A DNA stretch of 64,000 nt from Macropodus opercularis (GCA_030770545.1 CM061106.1:10796501-10860500), one strand, 5' to 3'; positions 40,908 through 52,970 are shown, numbered from the stretch's first letter. The notes: generated from the letters alone by a model not told the origin. Program-made: numbers and translations.

Positions 40908-42689
40908 GGCGGCAAGCTCTGCGTGAGAGCGGGTCCGAAGAGAGGCCCAGTAGGAAAGGAATTGCGGGAATGTACGTCACAGAGCCGACTGGGCCTTCAG
41001 CTCTCCCCCCGAATGAACCGGGGCTCTGAAGGGGTGAGGCGAGGAGCGGCAGGCTGATCTAGGTGGCGTGGAGCAGCGGGCTTGGCGTGGCGTGGGGCAT
41101 GGTCAGGGTTGGCGTGGGTCTGAAGAGTGGCCCAGTATAGATGAGGCTGAGACTTGGGTCCAGGGATAGTGGGAACAGGAGGTGTGTAGAAATGGTCCGC
41201 CTGAAGCTTCAGCTCCTTCCAGATACGGCGGCCCTCAGAGGGAGAGACACGAGGGGCGAGCTCTGGCGTACCGCACGAGCCGAGGCTCATATGGCCGGCA
41301 GAGAGGACCGGAGGGGTGGATTGGGAATGTGGAGGTGCGGCAAGACGTTCTGGTGCGGGTGAAACGGAAGCGGGCTGTGGAGTCTCACTGCTCCTGAGCC
41401 TGACCTGCATGAACAGAAGCCCAGGAAATCTTGTGTGGGTTTTTAACCAGGGAAATGGTGGAGTAAAACCCTGTAACCCAGTTCAACATGGAGATGCAGA
41501 TCTGGGCGTCTGGGATATCCGGGATTGAGTCCAGTAGGTCGAAGAGGGTCTGGATCACCTGATCGGGGTTGGGGGCGTTGGTTGGCTCTGTTGCGACAAA
41601 ACTTAATGGCGGATGGAACAGGCAGAGCCAAGATTGGAGTTGAACAAGAACAATGGTTTATTTATGTGCAATAAGAGCTTGCGGTGGCAGAGGGCAGCTA
41701 TGGGCCAGGCATCTTCCGGATCTTCAACCAGGCAAGTGAGCGGAATGAACATACAACAAGGTGAAAACATACACAGGGGAGGAGGAGATGAAGTAGTGGT
41801 TTAGATGAACGGGTCGTCAGGAGTGGTATGGGAGAGAAGACCAGAGGGTTATGGCGGCGGGTGATGTGGTCTGGGGTTGGCAACGGAGAAATTTGTTTCT
41901 GTTGGGGGTCACTAAGCGGGTAATAACCACCGGGCAGCCGAGGATGACGGCATGGGATTCCGGGTTGTTCTCGCAGCGCGGCAACTGATGATTTCGAGGA
42001 TTCCTCTGTGGCTAGGAGTGAGGGAGGGAGACGTGGAGAGTGGCAGAACACAGGCATGAAACAAAGAAACAAAAACTGAACCAAAAGCGAGCCGAACCGG
42101 CTGTTGAATCGTGATCTGTGGAGCCGGAGAAGACGGCGCTCCAAAGGCGCTCGTTGTCAATTCTCTATGGCAGTATTCAATACAGTCTGTCATCAAGGAG
42201 AGCTGCATTTGCCACCAGAGCGCACAACGAAGAGTTCAGGGAAAACAGAAGTCAAGGACCAGACAAAAACATCCACCGGGTCTTAGAGAAGTCAGGGTTA
42301 GCAAGGCAGTTTCAAAAAACTCACGGCACTGGTGACGAGGAGCGAGATTCTTTCGAGGTTCTGCTTCAGAGCCAAGTTGACGATCTGACAACCACGCCGC
42401 CTGTGAATGGGGCTTAAGAAGTGTTAGACGCAAACACAGGTGAAAGCAATCAACAATCAGGGAAAGCTGGCAGAGGTGTTGTGTGAGCATCCGGCAGGCT
42501 CTCCACAATAAAGGGCACAAACCGGAAGTTGAGCTGCTGGTCGTGATACCCTCGACTTTGGGAGCTTCCACGACTTTTTCCTCAAAAAAGCCTCCGACCT
42601 TAACTTACACGGTGAAGTACTCTGGTTACGAACTGATATAGACTCATGAGCTACAAGCTAATTGCCCGCCCGATATGTGTCCACAGAAT

Positions 42690-43860
42690 AGCTGGTACCC
42701 ATGGGTTCAATTTTGCAGGCCAAATGAACTGACTGATTGACTTTTACTTTGTGTAAAATACGGTGTTCTGTTGGCAGGAGTGTGATTGCATGTCGCTAAC
42801 TGTTACGTAGAATCCTAGACCCTGGTGTAGGGCTGAAAGGGATGCCACAGGGAGCTTCATTAATTCCTGTTGGACAATTTGAATGTATTGAAAGAATAGA
42901 GACAGTGCCAGAGTAATCACAGGTGGAACGTACCAGTGCTTCACTATACAAAACCTAATGTGAAGCCAGCTATTTTAGTCTCAGGGGAGACAGGGCCTTT
43001 GAGGATTGTCGGGTGTCCTTATTTTGACCAAACTATATCATTAACAGATAATTTCTGGTGGTTTGGAGGTCAACGCCTTTACTCAATTCTTCCAAAAGCA
43101 TGGGCAAGCAACCGTGCTAGAGTGCAAGTAGCGCAGGAGTTGATCACCTTTAAAGGTGAAGAGCAGGGTAAGAACATTAGCATTACTAACTAAGAGAGCA
43201 TACAATCCAGATCCTAAGATTGACCTGGACTCAATTGGCCAACCCAGGGGTAACCATAATGAATTTATAGCTAGGAATAAAGTTGCATCAGGTTTTGAGT
43301 CTATTTTACCCTGGATAACCACCAATAAAAATGTTGAGTTGATCAACTACATTTATTAAAACCATCAGCGTTGGCTACTGATGAGGCTTAAAGTGCATTA
43401 GGAAAGCAGATGAGTCAAACAATTGATTGGATGTTGGCAGAGAAAGGAGGAGTGTGCTCTTATAGACAAATACTGCTGCACCTATATTCTAGGACACAGG
43501 GCTCCAGATGCAGCAATCACTGAAGCAATGAGAAAACGAAAAACACTTAAGGCAGAGGTAAAGGAGAACGCTGGCAGGTACACAGATGTGGGCTGAATTA
43601 GTTGGTTAGAGAACACTGCTTGCGGTTGGAGGCAGGGGATTTATTTTGTGTTGTTGCATTCCTCTGATGAAGTCTCTGGCCCTTAGAGCAGTGAAAAAAA
43701 AAGTTTACAGATGGCAGTGATGAAGAAGGGAATAAACCAGAGTAGGAATGCTGAGAACATCAAGATGGACCATGACCTATTTCCTGCGCCTGACTAGATC
43801 TATATCGAGAAGGAGGACAACAATGATGATGAGAGCGATGAAGTAGAGGGGGAAGAGTGA
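42690..43860 (+). pseudogene. env: Endogenous retrovirus env remnant
   Basis: Broken frames with the features of a fish retroviral envelope: a surface-subunit segment at 42936-43193 and a transmembrane subunit at 43200-43480 that includes the conserved LDWMLAEKGG-like heptad/immunosuppressive region (here near 43420-43450) followed by a cysteine. Several stops and frameshifts separate the pieces, and no signal peptide or complete ectodomain remains. It follows the same provirus's pol fragments across the GC-rich insertion. Confidence 0.65.
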
Positions 43861-44530
43861 GACCAGAGCTGAGCCAGAAGTTACTATTATCTATGTCTTT
43901 GTATTCTCAAATATGCATATGATACACATATAGGCATGTTGCATTCACTACAGTTAGCCTCTGACTTTTTCACAGTACACCATTGTGCCACAGAATTTAA
44001 CCTTTATGCTTTATTTTTTTATTCAACAATCTATTATAGAGTGAAGTCAGGGGAATGTTTATGTTAACGCTTGATTTATATTTGTTGGGTTTGTGACAAC
44101 TCTGATGGAAATTCAACCCTTACGATAAAATTAATCCAGTCTATTGGGTTTTGGTTTGATGTAGTGTTATGGTTAGAATGCGGGTAGTTTACCTCAGGTT
44201 TTGACGGGATTTAAAAAGCATGTGAGGGGGAAAGTCTGAAGTAGTAAATAGATGTAATTTAGTTATTAATCGTTTCTCAGGTTCAGCTAAGTTTGATCAA
44301 ATTTGGATGAAACATTTGCATTCAGCTGACGCAGGTTGAGGGTTTTAAACCCACTCCTCAAAAGAGAGGAGCAGGAAAGTTCCTTTGCCTGCCTCCCCTG
44401 CAGGGAGGAAGAAGGTGACTTTGTATACCTGGCTTTGCATAGTCTTTACCCCACCATTGAGAATACATTCATATGTATTTGTTTGAACCTCAGTGCTGTG
44501 TCTGATTGAATTCTCTATAACTGTAATATA
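43861..44530 (+). repeat. 3' end and LTR of the endogenous retrovirus
   Basis: 44380-44480 contains CCTGCCTCCCCTGCAGGGAG, then GGTGACTTTGTATACCTGGC and TTTGCATAGTCTTTACCCC and a TGAGAATACATTCATATGTA end. The same block recurs at 56610-56700, so it is a repeat terminus. The exact LTR limits are unclear. Confidence 0.5.
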
Positions 44531-44734
44531 TCTGATAATGACACAGGCTTCAGTTTACGCTGACATTATACCTTTATCTCAAAGTGACAAATAAGTCTAA
44601 TCTAGTGCTTTTGAATCTTAGTGCTGCATTTGATACAGTGGTTCATGGTATTTTAGATTAATCCACTGGGTGGGTGGGTCGGTCTTTATTTATCCCGCAG
44701 TGGGGAAATTCTGAAAGGCATACTCCGCCACCCC

Positions 44735-45460
44735 CCTCCCCCCCTTGGGCCGCTCCGACCACAACCTAGTCTGTCTGCTTCCTGTCTACACTCCTGTGGT
44801 GAAAAAGCAGCCACCACAGGTGAATGTTGTGAAGATCTGGTCAGAGGAGGCAGGTGAGCGGGACTGCTTCCACACCACGGACTGGGACACTCTCTGTAGT
44901 CCTCACGGGGAGGACATTGATAGTCTCACAGACTGTGTATTAATTTCTGTGTGGAAAACATCGTGCCAACCAGGACAATACGGTGTTTTCCCAACAACAA
45001 GCCCTGGGTGACCCCTGAACTGAAAGCCCTCCTGAATGAGAAGAAGCGGGCTTTCTTCTCAGGAGATAAGGAGGAGCTGAAAAGAGTCCAGCGGGAGCTG
45101 AAGTATGGGATCAGGAGGGGCAAGGACAGCTACAGAAGAAAGCTGGAACAACACATGGAGCAGAGCAACCCGCGAGAGGTATGGAGGGGACTGAGCCAGA
45201 TCTCAGGCCATGGACAAAGGGGGGCTGGTCAACAGGTTGAGGGAGATCGGGCCTGGGCAAACGAACTGAATCTGTTTTTTAACAGATTCGATTCTGCTGG
45301 CTCACCAGCCCGGTCAAACCTCCCCCCGTCTTCACACCTCTCCGCTACAATTGACTCTCGCCAGCTGCAGCTGTTCACACCTCATCCACCCGGTGCAGGA
45401 GAGGGTCTCTGTGATGTGAACACCCAGGAACTTGGTGCTGTTCACCTACCTACTATGAAA
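44735..45460 (+). pseudogene. Rex1-like LINE fragment (endonuclease end to RT entry)
   Basis: Two overlapping frames: LGRSDHNLVCLLPVYTPVVK (the SDH endonuclease motif), TTDWDTLCSPHGEDIDSLTD, then RCFPNNKPWVTPELKALLNE, KRAFFSGDKEELKRVQRELK, RRKLEQHMEQSNPREVWRGL and WANELNLFFNRFD. The text jumps at about 45350 to CACACCTCATCCACCCGGTG, which is downstream LINE sequence, so the RT is deleted. Common fish non-LTR element; the clade name is tentative. Confidence 0.7.
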
Positions 45461-45571
45461 ATGCAAAACATGTTTATTTAAAAATATTATTCTTTATTTG
45501 TACAATATATGTTGATGTATCTTGTATTACTGCATGAACCCACACAGCCCTGTACATTTTCTGTCATTACC

Positions 45572-46240
45572 TTACTCTGGTGACTTGCACTGAATGGAAT
45601 CAGCCAGGCATGCATAGTCTGGACAGTAGATGCTGATAGCTAGCCTCAAGCATACTTCCAAATGATCATTAGTCATGGTGGAACGGTATTTGGACTTAAT
45701 AATCTTCATGTGGGAAAAGGCTGACTCACATAAATAAGTGGAGCCGAATAATGCAGTCAAGGAGGTAGCACATTTCCTCAAGTTGGGGTACTTTTCCTCT
45801 GTGAGTAAGCTCCAGAACTGTCCATGAGCCCTGGACTTCAGCTCAACGTCAGCTTGTAGTGTCAAAATCTCATCCTCCACTCCAGAAAAGTTTAGGTGAA
45901 ACAAGGTTTCAATTTTTGATGTCAGGTAATCAACCTCAGCATCATTCCGAAACGGGTAGCACATGAATGTAGCGACTGGCTCCAGCAAAACAAAGTCTTG
46001 AAAGCGTTTGTCAAACTCTGACCGACAGTTCTCAGTCTGTTCTGTGTAGCGCGCAATGTCAAGCTGCGCACATGTCTTCCGTTGTGTCTCCAGCTCTGAC
46101 GCTTGGAAGTTGCCCAAATCATGGCGCTGCAGCTTTGAGGAGAGATGCTGCATTTTTCGTTTAAAATAATTAACTGAGCTGATCATACTGATCACGTTTT
46201 TGTCTTTTCCCTGCAGCTCTACGCTAAGGTCATTTAACAT
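45572..46240 (-). pseudogene. hAT transposase C-terminal part with dimerisation domain
   Basis: 222 residues: NDLSVELQGKDKNVISMISS, CYPFRNDAEVDYLTSKIETL and the hAT C-terminal dimerisation motif KYPNLRKCATSLTALFGSTY, LCESAFSHMKIIKSKYRSTM. It is closest in layout to ZBED5/GTF2IRD2-type transposase proteins. Open to the stop at 45572, but the preceding catalytic section (46250-46740) contains stops and frameshifts. Confidence 0.75.
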
Positions 46241-46745
46241 GTTGGTCAGATCGGTTAAAAATGCTAAGTGGCTCTAGCAGCCACTGATCGTCATTTATTT
46301 GGTTGTATTCTGTATGTTTAGCTACACGGAAAAACTCCTTAATCTCTGGATAGAGCTCTCGAAATCTTTGCAGGAATTTCCCTCGACTAAGTCATCTCAC
46401 GTCATTGTGTAGCAACAACTCAGAGTGGTCGCAATCAGCCTTCTCCAGATGCGCATGACATAGCCTTCTTTGAAGAGGTCTGGCACGAATGGAACAGGCA
46501 ATCTTTGTTGCCACACCCATTATCTCTTTCATGTTGAGCATTTTTGCGCATAACACTTGTTGGTGTATTATACAGTGATACTGGAGGAAGTCAGGGAAAG
46601 CATCGTCCTCCCTGCACCTGGCAATAAATCAATTTGAGCGGCCAATCATTGCGAGCGCTCCGTCAGTGGTGATAGACACCAATTTGTATACTGGGAGCTG
46701 GGTTTTCTCAACAAAGTTTTTGAAAGACTGAAAAATATCCTCTCC

Positions 46746-47057
46746 TTACGTGTGTTCTTTCATGGGCAGTACTGTTAACAGTTCCTCTTTTGCAGTCATA
46801 TCGGTAAACACCATCCGAATAAAAATGCACAACTGGGCTGTGTCACTCACATCTGTTGACTCGTCCAATTGCAGTGAGAAACACTCACAGTCCGCGATAT
46901 CCTTCCAAAGTTGCCCGGTCAAATCCTTGGCCATAAGTTCACAGCGCCGTGTAACCATACTTCTTGATAGCTGGAGAGTAGAGATGAGCCGGATACTCGG
47001 CTGAAACGAGTATCCGGTACGGATAAAGCACTTCTCCCGAGTACGAGTATTATACAA
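46746..47057 (-). pseudogene. hAT transposase middle segment
   Basis: From about 46970 leftward: LSRSMVTRRCELMAKDLTGQ, DCECFSLQLDESTDVSDTAQ and LCIFIRMVF. The LDESTD motif contains the first catalytic Asp of hAT transposases. The first 25 residues of the open frame (before 46971) belong to the nested element. It continues the frame of 48002-48385 once the nested element and one target duplication are removed. Confidence 0.7.
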
Positions 47058-48004
47058 GTAATACGAGTCAATATCTGTGCTCGGATTACAAGAAAATCAT
47101 CATTGGGTAGCTGATTGTGTCAGAGTTCTGTGATAGGCTAGTAGTAACAGCCCCTCCCCTACACACATACAGATGTATTGTGTTGCTGTGCCCCGCTCTG
47201 CTCAGAACAACTCTCTGTCTCTCAGTCACTCTGGTTCGCAAGTACAGCGCGGTACTTTTCCATTAACGTTTAGGGTTTTTTCAGCTTTTTACTTCGGGTT
47301 GTAACGTTAACTTAATACGTACTAACCAGCAGAGTTCTGGTAAACGTGGGTTCAGACGTGAATGCGACTCGCATTGCGTCTCTGTCTATCGGAGATTTTT
47401 TTTCTTTTTTAAACCTTCAGCTGTCTCTAACCAGTAACCAGACACTGAGTGTCTGACACGTTTTTGCTGTATTTCATAAAAAATAAAGGTATTAAGCTAG
47501 TGTTATAAATATTACAAATTAATTATTAAGCTACACACACACACTCACCTGATGTGGAAATAAAAAAATTAAAAATAACCAAAAAAATTTATAAAAATAA
47601 AATAAAACTGATCATAAAAAAATTTAAAGTTAAAGAAAGTTATGTTGTTCATTACATTTTTCTTCATAATTACATACTTCAGCACTGCATTGTTTTGATT
47701 TCATTGTTGCAAAACTTGTTCTGTAATATGGTTCGTTTGCTATTGTGATCAAAACCATTGATCTGAAGCTCAATCCTGATGCTGTCCTGTAAATTTTTTT
47801 CGAATCCGCAATAAATATAACAATTTCTGATCAACCCATATATTAATTGCATGCTTAAAATAACATACCGGTTAAAGCCCCGCCCGTTTCAAGACAAACT
47901 CCACCTACTTCCGCGTTAGGCCACACCCACTCCGAGTACAGATACGGATACAGATAATTCATATGGTTAACAGATACAGATAATGCTGTACTCGCTCATC
48001 CCTA
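46979..48004. mobile_element. Nested non-autonomous hAT-type element with 8-bp target duplication
   Basis: 1026 bp with termini TAGAGATGAGCCGGATACTC and (inverted) TAGGGATGAGCGAGTACAGC, flanked by perfect CTGGAGAG repeats (46971-46978 and 48005-48012). Eight-base duplications are characteristic of hAT. The ends are rich in GAGTATCCG / CGGATAC(T/A) subrepeats. The interior is non-coding and AT-rich. Inserted in the host hAT transposase coding sequence. Confidence 0.85.
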
Positions 48005-48012
48005 CTGGAGAG

Positions 48013-48385
48013 CTTTTATTGGTGACAATATTTCTGGTTTGTTTTGCTTAACGATGACGTGACTCACCCGGAATGATGCTTCGGTGGCTGCCTTTGCTTT
48101 TGTGGTCAGCTGTGAGAAAAATGATTGCTGTCCGGATAACTGTGATTTTAGTTCCTTCACCTTTCTCTTTCTCTGATCGCTTTTCAGAGGGAAGTCAGTG
48201 TCATAGTTTTTATGAACAGTCCGAAAATGCCGCTCCACATTTCCCTTCTTTGGAATAGCAATGGTAGACTGGCAGATGAGGCAAATGCATTTTGAATATG
48301 ACATTGTGAAAAAAAAGTCCTTCTCCCATTCCGTATGGAAATAGTAGGTTTTTGACTTCTTACTTGGTCCAGCTCCCCCACTCAT
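48013..48385 (-). pseudogene. hAT transposase N-terminus with BED zinc finger
   Basis: Starts MSGGAGPSKKSKTYYFHTEW. Residues 15-65 form a BED-type finger (W-x-x-F at WEKDFFF, CICLIC, then H at NVERHFRTVH). Residues 85-125 follow with LSGQQSFFSQLTTKAKAATE and ASFRVSHVI. The finger binds the transposon ends. Open until cut by the nested element. Confidence 0.8.
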
Positions 48386-48671
48386 TTTTATACCCTTTCT
48401 TGAGTTTAGAAGAAATAAATTGGAGGCTAACTAGCCAACTCGGCAGGTTGATAGAGTTTTGGCGCGGTTGTATGCGCATGCGTGGTGACCCATGTGTCAG
48501 AAAAGGACAGATGTCAGACTGGTTGCCCTGTATGTCAATCAAGTGACAAATTTCATAGTGAGGATAGAGGATAGGCTGACGTCTATTTTTTTTAATGCCA
48601 CGCGATCTACCCACACTACCTTTGCGATCGACTGGTAGATCGCGATCGACGTATTGGGCACCCCTGACATA

Positions 48672-48930
48672 CCACTTGCCATGCCAACAGTCAGCAAGCA
48701 CTACGAGCTTGAAGTCAGATCTGGCCCACACCTGTCTGCTATGTCCAGACAGAAGATCTGTGGTTAGTTCTCAAAGATGTTTGGAACAACCTACAGCCGA
48801 GTTCCTTTAAAAGCACTGTGAGCAAGTGAACCTAGAAGAACTGCTGCTGTTTTTGAAGGCAAAGGGTGGTCGCACCAAATATATATAATATTTGATTTTT
48901 TCAGTACTGTAGCATGTAGATTCAGCCCAC
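48672..48930 (+). pseudogene. Tc1-like transposon 3' fragment
   Basis: Codes for the end of a Tc1 transposase in broken frame (GQKICG-, VLKDVWNNL-, CEQVNLEELLLFLKAKGGRT-like) followed by ACCAAATATATATAATATTT. The match is from memory of the common fish element; only the last 60 or so residues remain. Confidence 0.5.
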
Positions 48931-48939
48931 TGGTGGTGA

Positions 48940-50700
48940 TGATACAATAAAATGTCTCAGTTTAAACACTGACATGTTTCCACCCATCCTTGTCTCAGAT
49001 AACGGGTGGAAGCCTGATAAAACATCCATGTTTTCCTCCACTGACCTTCACCGCGTCTGTGTCCTCTGACAAACCAGGGTCTGTGTTTGGACCCGGTGTC
49101 ACGAGACAGCGCAGCATCTAACGCATCGACTATAAACAGAATAATACGTAGTTTAACTCACAAACAATTAAAATAAATAATTAAGCAGTTTTGGCTGTAG
49201 TGAATAATCAGTAATAGTCAGTGGTGGTTCAAGACTCTGCTGGAGCCCAAAGCAATAATTTACATGGGGCCCTTTCAACCATTAGTATGTTATAATGACA
49301 GAACAAAAGGGGAAAAAAAAGAAGAAGGAAACATATCATAAAGATAGTCATAGTTTTCACTGTTCATAGTTTACTGTTATGTAATTTAGGAGAAGTTAAG
49401 TTTGTGGATTTTTCCTTAGAACTGAATGAATCTTACCTTGTATGTTTTGATGTCATTCCATGTGAATGGCTTTGTACTTGAATGCATAGAGGTTTGTCCT
49501 CCCTATTTTAATTATTGCTGTAAACATGAAAAGCATCTATTCGTATCAGGTCTTTGTATTAGGAGACACTGATTATTGATCTGTTTCTGTGTGGAATGCT
49601 CATAAAAACTATATTTGCTGCTTTCCAAGGATGCTTAAAGCCTGTGGCCTCTGCTACTTGGTGAACAACACAAACTTACTATTACAAACTCCCAGCACCT
49701 AACAAATGGACCTACATGCAAAGCACCAGAGAGATGTCATGAGTAATTTATAATTATTTATATTAACAAAAAGCAAAATCACAGCTGGTATCAAAATTTG
49801 GCAAAGTGTAATGAACACAAAATCACAGCGTAGGAGAGGAACTAATTCATTAGAAATACAAAGAAACAACAGCTTTGCTAACTAGAAATGAAAACCACTG
49901 CTCTAACCAGGAAAAAACGATTTGGAATTTACAAGAAAACAAGAGGGAATGTAAGAACTTGACATACAAGCTTATTAATGGAGAATACAAAGCTAGAGGT
50001 TGGGGTAGAACGAGGAATGAGAAGCATGGGACAAAGACGGACACAGATACTGACAGGATGACAAACAGCTGGGGAACATATGAGGAAGGGAACAAACAAA
50101 ACAAATGATAACAGCACCACAAACTCCCTGGTGGGGGAGAGGACCCACTGTTACATTCAGTGTGACCAGCATCAGGACTTCCAGGTTGGAAACAGTCACG
50201 TATAAAAATATGAAGACGCCTCTTCTTTAGGATCTGAGACTGGATGTAATGAGGCAAAACTATCTTCCTCTGCTATTAATAACATTCTTTCAATCTTGAA
50301 GGATCCACCACAAACATTTTTATACCAACTTTAGCGCAATGGTAACATTGAGACATTAGTAATTAACTATATCACAAAATGTAGAGACAGTAAAATATAA
50401 TTATCAACACAGTTGAAATATTGATTCTCACGCGGTAGATACTCACTTGCTTTAGGTCTTTCCATTCCAAGGACGTCTTCTTCATGGTTCTCTCTGTGGA
50501 TGTATATTGAAAAAGTATTAATCAAGCAACCAATTAACTGTCTAATAGCATACATTTCTTTATTTCTCCTCTTACAACCTGAATCCCGGAAAAGTTAGGA
50601 ATTTTTAAAAAATTGGAATAAAATGAAAACTAAAAGACTTTCAAATCTAGATATAGAAACTAGAGAACTCTCTCCATGTAAAGGACAGGCTGGAGACCTC
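48940..50700. other. Non-coding region, largely unassigned
   Basis: No convincing gene. Two short candidate exons (around 49081-49150 and 50452-50500, minus strand) have splice-like borders but no homology and are not called. 50100-50160 (CACCACAAACTCCCTGGTGG to a TGTTAC end) resembles the LTR-start family in antisense. Confidence 0.35.
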
Positions 50701-50709
50701 TATTAGATA

Positions 50710-50880
50710 CCTGTGGTCTTCAAGTTTAAGTTTATTGTCAATTCTGCCACATGTACAGTACATACATACAGAGAAGTGAAATGACATTTCACTCAGGCCC
50801 TGGTGCATACATACAACATTCCTTCTAAAATATATATGACTATAAAATAAAATTCTGCATACACGAAATGCAATCAATTA
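50710..50880 (+). repeat. LINE 3' tail fragment
   Basis: AAGTTTAAGTTTATTGTCAA then TTCTGCCACATGTACAGTAC and GAAGTGAAATGACATTTCAC is the usual 3' untranslated end of a fish non-LTR element. No coding part attached. Confidence 0.5.
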
Positions 50881-50989
50881 CACCATACCTGCAATCAAGT
50901 GTTGCAGGTATGGTGTAATGCAAGTAGCTTTTTTTATAAAGTAACTAAACAGTTAACTAAGTGAGTTAGCGAGATGTCCAAAGCTTTTT

Positions 50990-51500
50990 AAAGTGACTGA
51001 TGGTTGTCACAGTGTTTGGTTGGAGAAGAGTGAGACTTGGAATGAAGGACGTCGTAGGGAATGTGGAGCAGGAGAGAGGATAGGGTGCAGAGCTGGGAGA
51101 GAATTCAGCTTCCTGACAGCCTGATGTCTGAAGCTGTCCTTCAGTCTGGTGGTCCTTGCCCGGAGACTTTGTAGTCTCCTCCCTGATGGGAGCAGGCTAA
51201 GGAAGCTGTGTGATGGGTGGGTGGGATCACCTGCGATACAGAGGGCTTTGCGGGTGAGACAGGTGCTGTAAATGTCCTGGAGGGAGGGGAGAGAGACCCC
51301 AACGATCTTCTTGGCTGTTCTCACTATGCGTTGTAGTGTCTTGCAGCAGGAGGCGTTGCAGGCTCTGTACCACACAGTGATGCAGCTGGACAGAATGCTC
51401 TCTATGGTGCCTCTGTAGAAGGTGCATAATGAGGGTGGGGGCTGCGGCTCTTCTCAATTTGCAAAGGGATTATAGACGCTGTTGTGCTTTCTTGGCCAGT
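50990..51500 (-). pseudogene. Rex1-like LINE C-terminal region
   Basis: On the minus strand, the end of the RT (AKKAQQRL, CKLRRAAAPTLIMH with a frameshift) and WYRACNASCCKTLQRIVRTA, KKIVGVSLPSLQDIYSTCLT, RKALCIAGDPTHPSHSFLSL, LPSGRRLQSLRARTTRLKDS. This is the C-terminal domain after RT in the common fish LINE whose endonuclease part lies at 44735. Truncated at both ends. Confidence 0.7.
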
Positions 51501-52430
51501 GGAGTCGGTGATTGGAATGATCTCCTTTTATTTTGGTGCTGATGCACAGAAAGAAACAAAAGTAAAATCTGCCTGCTCCAGTTCCTCTCCCACAGCAGGA
51601 TCGTAGCACGGGGCAGCGCGTACAGCCGCGAGCGCGAGCACAGAAAGTGCTCATAGCCCATTGTGACAAATATAAAATAAAAATACATAAAGTGTATAAG
51701 TTTACATACCTGATGCATAGAAACAAACAAAAACACACTCCTGTAACATCTGCCCGCTCCAGTTCCTACAACAGCAAGACCGAAGTTAGCTTGATTGACT
51801 AACTTTGTAAGCTAGCAGCATTGGAGGGCAGCAAGTTACAGAGTGGCAGGAAATGAAGCTAAAATAAATCAACATATTCACATAAAACAGTAATGACAGA
51901 TATAATGACAATAAAGAAATTAAGTAACACAAATTAATATAAAAGTATGAAAATGTAAAGAGATGAGTAAAGCAGCACCCACCTCTCTGGGGAGAGTCAG
52001 GGGCTGCAACCCATATATATAGCCAACGAAAATAACACACCAACGAAGAAGAAATAGTAAAAAGGACTTCTTCTATGCTTCATCAGGTATTACGCTACAA
52101 ACACATTTTGTGTAATTAAGTAAAGCCAGGTTACACAAGCAACCCTCTTGAGACCTGTAGCAGGCATCAAATTTGAAATTATCTTATGTACTGGATATAA
52201 CTGTCAAATTTCTATGTTGTTCTATGTTATATCGTGAATAAAATACTGGCTCATGTGATTTGAAAGACTTTTAGTTCACATTATATTTTGAATTTTAAAA
52301 ACATCCCAACTTTTCCAGAATTTGGTTTGTATGAACAATTCTACAAATACAATTTAATTTCAAGCTTCACACATAGAACAATCATTAGCAGCCTGCACGA
52401 GAAAGCAGGGGCCACAAAGTAACTGACTTA
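51501..52430. repeat. Unclassified repeat with internal duplication
   Basis: CTGCCTGCTCCAGTTCCTCT with a preceding GATGCACAGAAAGAAACAAA-type stretch (51540-51600) recurs at 51712-51775 (GATGCATAGAAACAAACAAA, CTGCCCGCTCCAGTTCCT). A two-unit imperfect tandem repeat; no family recognised. 52040-52430 is AT-rich and unassigned. Confidence 0.45.
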
Positions 52431-52439
52431 ACAAGGGGA

Positions 52440-52970
52440 CAAACGCCCTGTTTATACCAATGTCCAGCAGTTGGAGTTCTTTTGTTAATCCTCACGGAAT
52501 GATTGCAAGCTCCAATTCAATGCTTCACTTGCTTTTTCACAGAAGCGGTGATATGGGCGCGCATGAAGTCGCAGATCAACAGGGACGGTGATGCGTGGAA
52601 AAAAACATCCAGTCTCTTTACATACACCTCTCTCAGCCACTCTCTAATTTTCTACTCATGGATCGAGCCCTTTTGATTGGCCTTAACGATGACTCTTGGC
52701 TGGAAACTTTTCTTTTGGCAGGGTCTTCCTCTTAAAAATGACCATAGGTGGTAGTGTCTGTCCATAAACGTGGCACCAAGAACAACACTAAAAGCCGACT
52801 TCCCAGGCCCCACGGTGCGTACCGATACCGTGCCTGTCTTTTTCTCCATAGTATGGTTCAAGGGGATGTCAAAAGTGAGGGGGACCTCGACCATGTTGGT
52901 GATGTGGTCGGGCTGGATCTTTTTGTCGGTAAGTACAGGTCAAGTACAGGTAGAGTTTAAATGAACACAG
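52440..52970 (-). pseudogene. Pogo/Tigger-type DDE transposase fragment
   Basis: 52652-52894 encodes EVPLTFDIPLNHTMEKKTGT, VSVRTVGPGKSAFSVVLGAT and KKSFQPRVIVKANQKGSIHE. The following sequence to about 52520 continues with a LICDFMRAHITASVKKQVK-type stretch in another frame. This is the DDE_1 domain, with the catalytic Asp in the D-x-x-RAH motif replaced by the context CDFMRAH. Frameshifted and lacking the N-terminal DNA-binding domains. Confidence 0.65.

Larger units (their letters stand above)
39783..42670 (-). mobile_element. GC-rich insertion with repetitive 339-residue open frame
   Basis: A 2.9-kb block of very different base composition inserted in the retrovirus (pol on the left, env on the right). 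The minus strand holds an open frame at 39765-40784 and further proline/alanine-rich frames at 40997-41410, with the region around 41590-42600 LTR-like. Probably an LTR retrotransposon or other repeat with an unusual coding region. I could not assign it to a family. No RT or integrase motif was seen. Confidence 0.45.
45545..48670 (-). mobile_element. hAT transposon (ZBED-like), interrupted
   Basis: On the minus strand, CAGGGGTGCCCAATACGTCG (from about 48665) is the hAT 5' terminus. The transposase pieces follow (48385-48002, 47057-46746 and 46240-45572). The right terminal repeat was not found before 45545, and the copy at 55196-55606 retains it (GAGCACCTCTG). A smaller hAT-type element is nested at 46979-48004. 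Confidence 0.75.

Noticed and set aside
39992..41057. Plus-strand Cys/Trp/Gly-rich repeat frames, such as 40691-41029
   Set aside because: They are minisatellite translations in the other strand. The minus frame is longer and includes a non-repetitive segment.
49081..49150. Possible short minus-strand exon with a GTGAAG donor
   Set aside because: No homology, weak acceptor, and no phase partner; the same applies to 50452-50500.
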